Below are positions 42,641 through 55,300 of a DNA stretch of 64,000 bases, piece after piece; positions within the stretch are counted from its first letter, which is position 1, and each line of letters opens with the position of its first letter. The notes below the pieces were generated by a model. That model was not told the DNA's origin and ran no database searches. It worked only from the letters and a program-made list of their open reading frames with translations. Source of the DNA: Allodiplogaster sudhausi (Eukaryota; Nematoda; Chromadorea; Rhabditida; Diplogasteridae). The position numbers and the translations under genes were made by a program. Location: the NCBI GenBank assembly GCA_945643635.1, contig CALZFC010000005.1:12143501-12207500 (forward strand), written 5' to 3'.

Positions 42641-45090
42641 TTAGCGTGAGACAGCGGTAGAGGTAGAAACGGTAGTCGTGAGTGGAAAATCTCTTCGCGC
42701 CGCCCGATGAATGCGAATGTGAAAGAAAGCTTTCCGTATTGAGTGCGAGAATAGGATGAGGAACCTTAGAATACAACATACATATGTACATATGTACATT
42801 ACATTACATACCACTTCAACATTTATCTCTCAATTTCGATCATTATGGAAGTAAAATTAGACTCAGTATTTATTTACTACCTATATTTACTTGTGTTTTT
42901 AAACATGTGATTAATAATATTGTAAATACAAGTTAAAGAAATCGATAGCGAGTTGCGATTTATTTCTTTTTCGGCCTACCAGAATGGCAACACACAGGAC
43001 GCGGTATAGAACAGGGGTGAGCCGACAAAGATATTGAGGTAGAGTAGCTTCAGATTAACACTCTTACTGTACTTGGCGTACACCTGAAAGCTGCTGCATT
43101 AAGTGGCCAAAACACTCAATCTTGAATTCGAGCCCTGTTGCCAGACGCAAAGGCGTGAGAGCGTTTGACTGAGACTTATGCGACTACAAAACGTCAGAAA
43201 AACTTTCGTGAAAAACAAAACGTAGATGATGTGAATGAGATTGATCTACGATTACAGAATTAGGGGAGCAGTACATACATATATATTATACATATATAAA
43301 TAAATATAAGTCTATATTTTGTTATTTATTTGCTTGAAGCTCCTCAAGCTCGCCTGCGTAACGTAGTAGAAAAGTTGTGTAGCGAAGCTCGAACAAGACA
43401 TGACAATAAGACCCTGCTCGAAGTTTGTCTTTGACTGCCCTCTCAGACCCTCAAATGAACTACGTGCATACGTAAAAAGCGTCGTGTGTTGCCGACGAAT
43501 TCACGGCCCTCGGGCAGTAAATTATTCACGAGGCATTGCCACACCCACACCTGAACATTCCGCTTTTCTCTCGCCGAGATTGCCAACAGGAAGAGATTCA
43601 ACAAGAGCGTTAGAATATTAAGTAGTGCGAGATAAATGAGCTCGACCATCTCTTGAAACTGCAACATTTTTTTCCATTTCCTTGTAAGAAATTACTGTAA
43701 GTATATATACAGATTTGAAAAAATGAGCATTTTATTTTAGAAAGCCAACATTGTTGTCGTCAAGAGTCTTTGGATAGCAGAACGTTTCGTTGAGAGGCGA
43801 TATGTCGCAAACGTATTTAAAGCCGATGTATCCGTTTGGGAAGCAGAGAACGAGAGGGAGCACAACGAGAACAGCGAGGCAGAAGCGATAGAACCATCTG
43901 CGCTCCTGAGAAGGTCGTCGGAGAAAATGATCCAAGTAAGAAAAAATAAAATAAAGCTAAGTAATCGAGGTGGCTTCTCTATGAATGTGTGCAATGTGCA
44001 ACCAAACATGAGAACAAGCCTCGCTGGACATCATTGGCTTGGCGAGGCAGACGGCTCGATTGAAGGCAATCATGAAGAGGCCTTGAAGTTGCATGCCCTA
44101 AAAGGAAGGTTAGAGGGCAATATGCGTTTAGGGCAATATCCGTAGAAGTCAGCCTTCACGCTAATAAGATGTAAAAATTTCTTTTTGAAATTAAGTGGGT
44201 ATTTTATATATACATACATAAATACATATGTCAATATACATATGCATGTATTTATGTATCTCCCTAGCGCCCAAGGTGGGACAATTTGTAAAAGTAACTC
44301 CATTGTGAGAGAATTAGTAAAAAAAAAATTCAAAGGTGAGACTATTAGTAAACGTAACTGCAAGATGACACTGGTTATAAATGTATCTTCACAGAGGAAC
44401 TATTTGTAAATGTAGCTTCTCATACTACTTGTGCATAGTGGTCAAGGCCGTCGAGAATGCCGCCAGTGTTCGTATAATTCAACACTCGATAGAAGGGCGT
44501 CATGAAGGCAAAGCTGGTCAGTTGAATTGTGATCAAGTTCATGAAAAGCGCCAGCATGTCCTGAAGAGCAATTGGCCGTTTCATAGACTAATATAGGTCA
44601 AGCATATCAATCCGAGAAACTTTTCATACATTGCCAGGTGTTTTATTTGTTTTTTCGAGTTTATCCTTCCTTTTTATCATCAGGAGACTCTTCTAACCGC
44701 AAAGCCGCAGTAGACAATCAGTCGAATCGTCTCAAAACCCGAGAAGACGCGGTCCTTGAGAATCCGCACGTAGACGACGGTTGCGATGACAAAAGTGGGC
44801 ACAGAAATGGCGATCATAAGAGAGACAGCCGCTGGCGGGCCGTGTCGAAAAAGGGACTTCTAGAACACAAATAATAAAAGGGAATAAAATTTTTTTTTTT
44901 TTGTTTTGTCCTAAACCGCAATGAGCAATTGTTGTCTAAAATATCAAATAAATGATTACATTATTTCTACTCATTGAAGATGTCGCTTGCAATGCAAAAT
45001 ATTACGTAACAAAACAACAAATATATGTATATAAATATAAAATTGTCAATAAAATAGCACACTTACTATAAACTCCGCGTTGGAATCCAT
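42641..45090 (-). CDS. Nematode serpentine chemoreceptor F (327 aa), two GC-AG introns
   Basis: Exons: 45067-45090 (MDSNAEFI), 44698-44859, 44429-44560, 44020-44097, 43750-43905, 43551-43658, 43354-43449, 42980-43083, 42641-42764. The donors after exon 4 (GAG|gcttgt) and exon 7 (CAG|gcgagc) are GC, fixed by frame and by alignment to A-E. Exon 8 is one codon longer than in paralogues. Exon 5 begins ERRWFYR in place of QQR. The tail FLILFSHSIRKAFFHIRI is shared with G. Confidence 0.78.
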
Positions 45091-45281
45091 GGCGGTTCTC
45101 TGTCGGTCTAAAAAATAAATAAAAAATTATCAGTGCAAAATTATAGATAGACGTCAAGCAAAAAAATACTCAATTTGCATATTTAAAAAATTAATTCGTT
45201 TAATTAAATTTAACTAATCATTTATCAGTAACATTGAACGGAAATCTACCGGGGTCGCAGCAGAGAATATCCACTTTTCAC

Positions 45282-46036
45282 ATTTCTCTTTTCTAGGAAG
45301 GGACCTTTTCTTCGCACAACTGCGTGAATAAGAATATCGTCTACTTAAAGGAGGGCGATCACCGAAAAATTATGTGATATTTCAAATTGCCGCGGCCCTT
45401 CGCACTCACATTCGCGCGTGCTATGATCACGCAGCGGGTTTTTCGTTGATCGCCCTCCTTTAACTTCCGGTTCAATAGTTCGTACTCCGAGTCACATGAC
45501 ACCCCCTCAGAAGACCAATTCGGATAAAATTATAGAAATTCCTGTGAAAAGCCTAAATTTGGTCGTGCTCGTCGACAGCGTCACATACATACATACATTT
45601 CTCTTTTCTAGGAAGGGACCTTTTCTTCGCACAACTGCGTGAATAAGAATATCGTCTACTTAAAGGAGGGCGATCACCGAAAAATTATGTGATATTTCAA
45701 ATTGCCGCGGCCCTTCGCACTCACATTCGCGCGTGCTATGATCACGCAGCGGGTTTTTCGTTGATCGCCCTCCTTTAACTTCCGGTTCAATAGTTCGTAC
45801 TCCGAGTCACATGACACCCCCTCAGAAGACCAATTCGGATAAAATTATAGAAATTCCTGTGAAAAGCCTAAATTTGGTCGTGCTCGTCGACAGCGTCACA
45901 TACATACATACATTTCTCTTTTCTAGGAAGGGACCTTTTCTTCGCACAACTGCGTGAATAAGAATATCGTCTACTTAAAGGAGGGCGATCACCGAAAAAA
46001 TATGTGATATTTCAAATTGCCGCGGCCCTTCGCACA
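45282..46036. repeat. 315-bp satellite, 2.4 copies, each containing a 119-bp inverted-repeat element
   Basis: Units begin at about 45282, 45597 and 45912, each starting atttctcttttctaggaagg; the third is cut at 46036 by the LINE. Copies are almost identical (one difference noticed, aaaaat versus aaaaaa). Within each unit, TTAAAGGAGGGCGATCA opens and its reverse complement closes a 119-bp segment (45345-45463 and 45660-45778), i.e. a small inverted-repeat transposon trapped in the monomer. A related longer element is at 57316-57516. Confidence 0.9.
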
Positions 46037-48891
46037 ATCTAGAAACCCCGATTGTATAAGCCAGATCCGACCATCCTTCACATCACCTAGCAGACTTTGC
46101 TTTTCAGATTCGATTACCACACTTTTTTAGGAGATCTGAATTTACATGTAGACTGGTCTCATTCTTGCGCCGCCAATTCACAATCTAAGTTACTTTTAGA
46201 CTTTTCAACTGACCTGAATCTCATGCAGTATGTTCCCTCTCCTACTCGCGGCGATAAACTACTCGATGTTGTTTTTGCTCCTCCTGGCTGTATCTCATCT
46301 TGTGTTGTCTCTGCTCCGTTTGCAACCTCCGATCATGCAACCGTCAATTTTCTTCTCTCTCTTGAATATCATCCTGTGTTAGCCGAACCTATGTACGATT
46401 TTCGTAAAACTGACTATGCCAGTCTTTGTGCGGCACTTTCATCTGTCTCTTGGTTAGATGCTTTCGATAATTTTGAATCTATAGACGACTTACATGAGCG
46501 ATTCTTGGCCCTTCTCTCTGCACATTTGTATAAAAACACCCCTCTTCGTTCTAGTCGACTCCCTTATGAATCTTATCCCCCGCATATCAAAGCTCTTCTC
46601 TCTCACAAGACTGCTCTTTACTCTAAATTGAACTGTATACCTGTTAGAATTGAATATCGTCGTGTTTGCAAGAAGATCTCCATGGAAGTTGATAAATTTA
46701 ATCGAAACCGCGAATCTAGAATTATGAAATCTAGTAAATCTCTCTTTGCATATGTTGGCTCCAGACTAAAACGTCTTCCTACTATTGGCTCTCTCTTTGA
46801 TCTATCAGGCGCGCAATGTGTTGGCGATTAAGCTAAAGCTAATGCTCTTGCCGATTACTTTTCCTCTGTATTTGTTAAGGATGATGGTCAGTTGCCAGAT
46901 TACTCGAGTGTTAACCCTCTTTCCCACTCTCTTTGCGATATAATTGTCATGCCGCAAACTGTTAGGAAACATCTAAAGCGCCTTAAGCCATCAGTTTCTC
47001 TAAATTCTGAGAATATTCCGCAGATTGTCTACCGCGAATGTGCATCTGTTTTAGCTGAACCCCTGTCCTACCTATTCAATATTTCTCTTTCACTTGGCCA
47101 GGTTCCGTCACTGTGGAAACAGAGTACTGTGATTGCCCTTAACAAAATAAGCATGCCAACGACTGTCTCTCACTTTCGTCCTATATCTCTGTCCCCTGCG
47201 CCCATTAAAGTTCTCGAGAGGTGCATTCGTCCTAAACTAATCTGGTGGTCTAATTTGCACGGCATTGTTCCCCCGGAGCAGCATGGCTTTTGCGCACGCC
47301 GCTCAGTCGAGACTAACTTACTTTCGGCCTCGAATGATTGGATCTCTGCACTTGACAAAGGAAAGTGCACTGATATTCTGTATGTAGACTTTGCAAAAGC
47401 TTTTGATGTTGTGTCGCACGAGAAACTAATCTATAAGCTGTCTATTCTCGGTATCGGTGGTAATCTTTTATAGTGGTTTTCGTCTTTTCTATCTAACAGG
47501 TCCTTCAATGTACGAGTAAACTACTCTCTGTCCGATTCTAGGGTGGCCCCTAGTGGAGTACCACAAGGTTGCGTCTTATCGCCTCTTCTCTTTATTTGGT
47601 TCATTTCGGATCTCCCTCAACTTTTTTCGCCTCTCCTCTTGGTTACCTGTTCTCTTTTTGCAGATGATCTAAAGCTATACTCTTCTTTTGATCCAAAATC
47701 TCCTGGACCCTCTCACTCTCAACTTTCTCAAGCATCTTTGTTACTTTTTAAATACTGCGAAAACAGGCAGTTAAATATCGCTCACCAAAAGTGCAGCGTA
47801 GTCCATATAGGCAAATCAAATCCCAAGCATACCTATCCACTCTCTCCTCTCTCCAGTTTTGAAGTTTCACGTCTTCCAGTCAGAGATCTAGGCGTATTAA
47901 TAGACAGCGATTTATCTTACTCGGCTCATATTGATTCTATCTGCCGTCGGGCATTAGGTTTAGTTTATGCACTTTTACGGATCTCTTAAGTCCAGATCGG
48001 CATCAATCTATATAAAGTGTTACTCTGCATATATTCTTCCCATTCTGGAATTCTGTTCAATTGTTTGGTCTCCATATAAAAAGATGCTTATTAGAAAACT
48101 AGAAAATGTACAGCATGTCTTCTCTCGTTTGCTTTACCTTAGATGTGCAAAATCCTCTGTATCTTTCTCTGATCTCCCTTCGTACTCTGCACGTCTCACT
48201 TATTTTGGCATGCCATCTCTATTATTGCGAAGGATTCGTATTGATATTATATTCTTCTTCAAGATTTTACATCAACTAGTTGATATTAGGACCAGTCGAC
48301 TTGTTATATTCAAACCCTGCAATGGCCGCTTATCGGCTTATAATTTTCATATTCCTCGTTGGAAGTTGATTGCTCGTAGAAATAGTTTTGCCTGCCTTAT
48401 TCCAAGCTGGTACATGTTATTGCCTCATTCAGTAACGCAATGTCAAAACCTAGAAGTTTTCAAAAGGCACTTAGCCTCTCTGCCTCTACTCGACATCTTA
48501 CACATTGATTATTCTTGTCTTTAAACTATTCATTCTTGCTCAACGCGTAGAGTATTTTCATATAAGTAGCATATGTTTTACTGCTACATTTCAGCCCCGC
48601 TCTCACTCGACCCTGCTGCCCTCTGTTTCCTCTTGGTATGTCGGCCTCAGCACACTCCTCAAGTGCTGTGGGGGCCTGGCCCACCCCTCGGGAAGTCGCT
48701 CACCCCGCTTAATTCGGTCGCATGCCAGGAGACTCGGAGGATCAGCATCCCTTATCCCCCTTTCCCTTTTCTATTACTATTCATTATTATTATTATTATT
48801 CTGAAATCGAAAGTTTTACCATCTCACAAGTCACTGTAATGTTGTCACATCATTAAACTGATGTATGAATAAATAAATAAATAAATAACAC
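46037..48891 (+). mobile_element. 5'-truncated non-LTR retrotransposon (LINE, CR1/Jockey-like), degenerate
   Basis: The plus strand carries the end of an apurinic-type endonuclease (GDLNLHVDW, FATSDHATVNF) and a reverse transcriptase (TVIALNKISMPTTVSHFRPI, PPEQHGFCARRSVETNLL, VDFAKAFDVVSHEKL, GVPQGCVLSPLLF, catalytic FADD at about 47660). The reading frame runs 46097-47989 with in-frame stops at 46829-46831 and 47471-47473. It then shifts at about 47970 into a second frame (to 48524) that holds ILPILEFCSIVWSP, the usual region after the RT. The 3' end is a run of aata repeats (about 48868-48888), a typical LINE tail. It landed inside the third satellite unit. It is inactive. Confidence 0.9.
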
Positions 48892-50456
48892 TGCAAAATC
48901 GTCAAAGTGATTGGACGACACGCACGACCTAATTTTTGTTGTTATTCGACCTGGTCTTCATAGGTGAACTCGTGTGTCTCGGTAAGTACTGGGCTCTGGG
49001 GTAAAAAGTGCGTGAACCGTAAGGGTGCAAACAGGGGCCTGCGTATGTATCTTGGTCTCCAGGGGTCAATATAGGGTCGGGAGTTTTTTTTCTTCTTTAA
49101 GAACTCCTCATGAGGTGAGCTTACAATTAGCTGTTCAATTACCTTATGGTAAAAAGTAAATTTCCTCGGGAATCTGTCATAGCATACTCCTAATAGTCAA
49201 TACGAAATTCCCAACCAAAACCTATCGATCGTAGCTCGATAACATTCTTGTTCAAAAGTGCGAATGTCGAAAATGTAGTCTTCACGTTTATAGCAAATAA
49301 AGTTTTGAAAAAAGCCAATGCCAAGCCTCATTTATGTGCCACTAATACTGATCATTCAGATAATGAGTAGCGATAAAAAAGAGGAACTATGATAAAGAAA
49401 TGATATATACGAATGAAAAGCGATTTTTCGGCAAGTTATTGCAATCAGTTAAAAAGCTCAGCTAGTCTAGGAACGAGAGTGTGTTCCGCTGGATTTCTCT
49501 CGGAAGTCATATGAATAAAAGAAAATGTCCGCCTTTCTTAACGTGAGAGTGAACGTGCACCAAGTATCAAGTGGCGTGCTCTCTTTCGGTGGCCAAATGC
49601 CAACCCACGTTGCGGCGTAGACTCCCACGATGAAAGCACGGTTTCTTGGCTTCTTCGGACGAGACTGTGACCAACATTCATTTCGATCAACTCTTATGTG
49701 CCTAGGACTCATAAGATTATAATTTGTCAAATATTTAAAGCTGACAAACATGTTGACATGCGAGTTTTATGTGAAAGTAATACCAGCATGTAATGTGAAT
49801 ACTTAAATCTCAACAAACAAGCATTTAATATCTTTTCTAATATTTATTGCTTTTTTGTTGACTGTCACTAACAGTTACATAAAAGCAACATCATCGCCCT
49901 TTGGCCCTACCTCCCACGCATCTTTGTGATTTATTCGATCTGGCTTCCATCAATCTCTGACACCCCTTCCCCTCACTCTTTTTGACTCTCATTCTTCTCT
50001 TTCTCTCTCTCTCTCAATCTTATCTTTCTCTCTCTCAATCTCTTCCTCTATCTCTCTCTCTCTCTTATCTGTCTGCCCAATCTCTGCTTCCCTCTCAAAA
50101 AGAGACACATCATGCTTCATTTTAGTCGAAATGATGATATGGGTTTTGAATTGTGGAAGACGACGTGTACTCTAAACATACATTTGACATTTTCCTATTG
50201 AGAGATTATGAGGGATAGAGAGTGAGCAAGGCTGAGAAAAATAGAGAGAGAGAGTGACAGAGAGAGAGAGAGAGAAAAGAAAGAGAGGGAGAGAGAGGGG
50301 AGAGAAAAAGATAAAGAGAGAAGATAAAGAAAAAGAGAGTTGTCAACTGACAAGACAGATGTTGAACATCGAACGCTCGTCTACTTTCAGACAGCCCTCT
50401 CTGTATGAACAGCCCGAATCTGACGCTCATCCGGGCGACGGTTGGCCATGGCACAG
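48892..50456. other. Spacer with CT and GA simple repeats, no gene recognised
   Basis: CT-rich runs at about 49996-50074 and GA-rich runs at about 50236-50338 produce spurious open frames. Nothing else was recognised. Confidence 0.5.
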
Positions 50457-50457
50457 C

Positions 50458-50466
50458 TTTAAAAGG
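50458..50466 (+). promoter_or_regulatory. TATA-like element of the nonapeptide-repeat gene
   Basis: tttaaaagg about 70 bases before a non-coding first exon that ends at a consensus donor (tcg|gtatgt, 50534). The 5' UTR intron closes at tcttccag (50861), three bases before the ATG. That acceptor could also serve for spliced-leader addition. Confidence 0.45.
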
Positions 50467-50864
50467 CTCCACTCCAGCCTTCTAATCCAGGTCGCTTTCA
50501 ACTTCGTCCGACTCCTCCAAGCCAACTCCTTCGGTATGTCTCGAGCTTCTTCTTACTTTCGATTCGTTTTCGATTTGAAAATGAATAAGATCATTCCTTT
50601 TAGCTGCACTCCTTGTGGGTGCACTTTTATAATGCAGAGATTCTTTTTGCTCTATGAAACAAACAATTTAAATGAATTAACATTAAGTATCAAGTCTAAG
50701 CAATAATCAATGAATAATTAATCTGTATTCATATGTAAGTAGAGTAACGCCCAACATTGAGAAGTCATGGATATATCGGATGCATCCGAAGCATCCATGA
50801 CGCCTCGATGAGTACTATATATGCACTATATATTCCTCTAACTTTCTTTTGTCTCTTCCAGAAC

Positions 50865-51656
50865 ATGCGCACTCTTCTGCTGCTCGCCGTCGTCCTCGCC
50901 GCCGTCGTTGCCTTCGAGCATCGCCCGGACGGTGGCCGATTCGGATGGGGAAAGAAGGTTGGCAATGAGCCAACTTTATCTCATTCATTTTTAAGCCCTT
51001 ATATCATGTATTGTTTCTTTTGGGTAATTACTGTTATTTCTTAACAGTCAATATTATTATTCTGATTCTTCTTACTTTCACTTCCGGCACCTCTTAACTC
51101 TCTCTCTCTCTCTCACTTCTCTGTATCTATTTTGTGCTCACAATCAGTTTACAATCACTGTGCAACTTGAGCGAAGCATATTAACATATATTTTTCTACC
51201 CATTTCAAGGACAAGGAGAACAAGCATGGCAAGCATGGCAAGCATGGAAAGCACGGAAAGCACTCGGGCTCTTCTTCCTCCTCCTCTGACTCCTCGTCTT
51301 CCGAGGAGGTTCTGACCTCGCCGAACCCCTTCTCCGACTTCCCGACTGACGAGCCCGCCTCAGACTTCCCCACTGACGGACCTTTCTCTGACTTCCCCAC
51401 TGATGGGCCCTTCTCTGATTACCCTTCTGACGGACCTGCCTCGGATTTCCCTTCTGACGGACCCGCCTCGGACTTCCCTACCGACGGACCATTCTCTGAC
51501 TTCCCCACTGGTGAACCCGCCTCGGACTTCCCCAGTGAAGGACCCGCCTCGGACTTCCCTACCGATGGACCCTTCTCCGACTTCCCCACCGGTGAACCCG
51601 AAACCGACGGGCCCTTCTCCGACTTCGCTGATAGCACGACCACTGGTTCCTTCTAA
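50865..51656 (+). CDS. Secreted protein of tandem P(F/A)SDFPTDG nonapeptides (179 aa)
   Basis: Coding exons 50865-50957 and 51210-51656, joined in phase 0. Exon 1: signal peptide MRTLLLLAVVLAAVVAF then EHRPDGGRFGWGKK. Exon 2: a basic HGK repeat (DKENKHGKHGKHGKHGKH), a serine/acidic run (SGSSSSSSDSSSSEE), then ten 9-residue units such as PFSDFPTDG, PASDFPSDG and PFSDFPTGE, ending SDFADSTTTGSF and a stop. The second exon has no ATG of its own and is visible only by splicing. A polyadenylation signal aataaa follows at about 51718. The mature protein has no cysteine, a basic head and a very acidic, proline-rich body with many Ser/Thr, so it is likely disordered, perhaps glycosylated or mineral- or matrix-binding. 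I know no named family. Confidence 0.82.
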
Positions 51657-51948
51657 GTGATCGGTGCTTTGCTGTGTCGTGCTTAATGTTATTGGTATTT
51701 ACATCTATAAATACCTAAATAAATTGGTGCATATGACAATGGGTTTTTCAAAGTAAGAGAACATGTACAAACTCGCGCTTATGTAACGAACAGAAACGTC
51801 TGAAAATAATTTCGCTCCAAAAGTAGAAGAAAAACATCATTCCGAGAGAAAAGTTGATGAAAGAAAAAACAAATATATAATTGCATGTATATATATATAT
51901 ACATACATATTTATGTATATATTCTAATTTAACATCAGTGTATACAAG

Positions 51949-54366
51949 TTATAGAGAGGAAACAACGGCAGTAGTAACAGTTTTTGTGACAGGAATGTCT
52001 CTGCCGCGCGGCAGAGGCATGCGAATGTGAAAGAAGGCTTTCCGAATCGAGTGAGAGAAGATGATGAGAAACCTGAGCATTTGTCACGTCGCTTTTGACC
52101 AAACTTTGAATACAACCGATTATTATTCAATATTTCGTAAAGGACTACGAAAGTAAGCAGTAGTCTATTTGAATTTTACTCGCTATTCAAATCTCGTCCC
52201 TCTTAAACACGTGTCACCCAAAAATGCGCGAATTAAAAACTTCCTTGAAAACATAAGCTATGAAAATAATTGATGATAAAAAAATTTAATCAAAGATTTC
52301 AGAGCCAGCATACCAGAACGGCAAGACGCAAGAGGCTGTGTAGAAAAGAGGGGAGCCGATAAAAATGTTGAGGAAAATCAGTCTGAGATTCATATCGTTA
52401 TACTTGGCATAGACCTGAACAAACATTTTTTTTTCAAAACGGAATGTGTACTTAATTTCACTGCAATTACATATGCCACTTTTCTTTCCACGAATATCAG
52501 CAAGAGATTTAAGAAAAAATCGAATAGAATTGACGTACAACATAAAATTTTCAAGTCTTTTCATGATAAGGTTTGCTATTTTGTGCTTTTTTATATGCAC
52601 ATCATATACGTACATACATATGTATGTAGTACATATAAACATAGTCATACTTTGTATTTCTGTCTTTTCGTTCAAAGAGAGCGCTTGCCTGCGTCACATA
52701 ATAGAAATGTTCGTTCAAAGAGAACTCTTGCCTGCGTCATATAATAGAAAAGTTGAGTTGTGAAGCTCGCGCACGACATGACAATGAGGCCCTGCTCAAA
52801 GTTTGACTGGGACTGTCCACGAAGTCCCTGAATAGAAACTAGTATGTAGGCGCAGGAATCGAAAACACACTCTGTTCAAACGCCCACCTGAATACTTCGC
52901 TTTTCTTTTATAGAGATCACCAGCAGGAAGCCATTGAGTGCGATAGTCAGTATATTTAGTACAGCAAGAAAGGTCAGCTCTACCATCTCTTGAAACTGCA
53001 ATAAAAATGAATACAACAACTTTTGTACTATTGAAAACTAGTTAACTTTGCTGACTGAAGTTGACTAAGCTAAACTTTGTTAGACTTTTTCAGATTATTA
53101 AAAGCAGTAGGCTTTTGCTTAAAAAATTTCAACTCTTTTTTTGGCATACGATTCTTCTAAACTAAGTTTGTATAGGGATTTCTTTATAACAGTAGTCAGG
53201 AAAAGAATAAGTAGGTGACTAAGTTGAATGTCTGCTAAGTTGGCATAGTCGGCTAAGCTTACTAAATGAATTCTACTAGAGGGAGGGCTACTATTTTTCA
53301 ATGACATTATCAAGGGGTGTACTATTAGAGGAGGGGGGGGTTCAAATAATGGGGGGGGGTACTAAAATTAAAAATACGATAAACGAGATAAAGTGATTGT
53401 CATGAAATCGCGAACGTTTTTATCATCAAGAGTCTTCGGATGGCAGATGGACTCATTGAGTGGAGACACGTAGAAAACATATTTGAAGCCGATGAAACCA
53501 TTCGGAAAGCAGAGCACAAGAGGCAGAGCGACCAGAGCGAAAAGGCAGCAACGATAGAAGAAAGTGCGCTCCTGTCATATACATAGTATGTATGTGTATA
53601 ATAACCTTTTTATGTCGATGCAAGTTATATAATTATATATATATATATAAGCGAGTTTAAACAATATTTGTAAAGGCTCACATTCAGGCACATTCATGTA
53701 AGGGTTTGTACCAAAAAAGAAGTGTCCTATTTACATATATTGCATACTGAAGTGTGATCAATAAAACAAAATAAAATAAAATAATGCCTCTCTAGTCATC
53801 GACGGCCTGGCGAGACAAATGGCTCGGTTGAAGGCAATCATAAAGAGGCCTTGGAGCTGCATGCCCTGCAAATTTGATTGCATGTACATACGTTTTTAAT
53901 GACGCAAAATAAATTGTCTGCTGAGGGAATGGTTATCACCTGAGGGAATGGTTCTCACCTGAGCATAATGATCGAGACCATCGAGGAAGGCTGCCGTATT
54001 CGTGTTCATCAACATCCTGTAGAAGGGCGTCATAAACTCAAAGCTGGTCAACTGAATCGCGATCAGATTCATGAACAGCGCGAACATGTCCTAAAAGTCA
54101 CTAGACTAGCTCCGCCCACCCGTCCACACGATGGATTTCTCTTCAGACTAACAGCGAAACCGCAGTAGACAATCAGTCGAATTGTCTCGAATCGCGAGAA
54201 GACGCGGTCTCGGAGAATTCGGAAGTAGACGACCGTTGCGATGATGAAAGTCGGCAGTGAAATGGCGACCATGAGCGAGACAGTGATCGGAGGGCAGTAG
54301 CGGTAGACATCTTTCTATAATATTGAGTGATTGGCACAATATACATATTAAACAAAGTAATTAGCA

Positions 54367-54406
<40 letters not shown>

Positions 54407-54457
54407 GTAGGTATATAATGCCATACTTACAACAAAGTCGGCGACGCTGGGATCCAT
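51949..54457 (-). CDS. Nematode serpentine chemoreceptor G (327 aa), two GC-AG introns
   Basis: Exons: 54431-54457 (MDPSVADFV), 54153-54314, 53959-54090, 53788-53865, 53416-53571, 52888-52995, 52732-52827, 52314-52414, 51949-52072. GC donors after exon 4 (GAG|gcatta) and exon 7 (CAG|gcaaga). The exon-7 donor region is tandemly duplicated (43 bp, 52668-52753), offering a second CAG|gcaagc in the intron. Sister of F: exon 5 starts ERTFFYR, exon 7 GLRGQSQSNFEQGL, exon 8 VYAKYNDMNLRLIF. The tail ends TTAVVSSL. No stop breaks it. Confidence 0.78.
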
Positions 54458-55300
54458 CACTTGTGCAGCAGCTCTGCAGCTCTAGGACGTAAATTTCTAA
54501 ATATTTGAACAAAGTATTTGAACTCTTTGATTATATATAATGAAAAAATTGCGCAAATACATACCTCTAGACACATGATGTATAGTAGAATAGACACAGT
54601 AGAATAGAAAAATCCATTGTATAGAAAATTCTTTACATTTCAAACGAAAGATATGTATGTACATACGTACATAACTTCCTCGGGAATTCATAGAGCGTAA
54701 AGATCTCGTTCTCATGCACTCTATCACATGCTTTACTTGTTGGGGTACACGCCTACCCACGCACTTGGGAGATTTGACGGGTAAAATCTCCCGTGATGTA
54801 AACATAGAAAACCATTATTTCAGGCAGATTGAACATGGCGTGAAATTTGTTTCAGCGGTAATAGTGTAAATTTTGCACACGATTTATGACTAATCTCCCT
54901 ACTCGCCATATTCTAACAATTGAAGCGGCGATGTTTTAATCCCTTGATATGTCTTGAGAAACAGCTCCTGTTAGTAGGTCATTCTACATACATACATAAA
55001 TTTAGATTGCTCATCATATAAGGTGACAATAGTATTTGAGGGCATATTAGAAGTGCGCTTCAATTACAAGGAACACTGTTCGTGAAGGTAGGTACACTCA
55101 CTCAAACGCAATGTAGTATTAGAACAAATTAAAGTACATATTCAATGAATGGGTTATGTCAAATATACACTCTAATTGATGAATAAGAGTATCAAGAGTA
55201 TCCTTTTCCTCATACAATTACAACTCAATTTTAATTCAAATTATTCAAGAATTCGTTTTTGATGGAAAACAGCTGTAATAATTAAAAGTCTTAAAAACGA
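54458..55300. other. Spacer upstream of chemoreceptor G, nothing recognised
   Basis: Includes the promoter side of gene G and tatgtatgta/tacgtac microsatellite blocks near 54655-54670. No coding signal. Confidence 0.4.

Noticed and set aside
46037..48891. A host gene with endonuclease and polymerase functions
   Set aside because: The order of endonuclease then reverse transcriptase, the aata tail and the interrupted frame identify a dead LINE.
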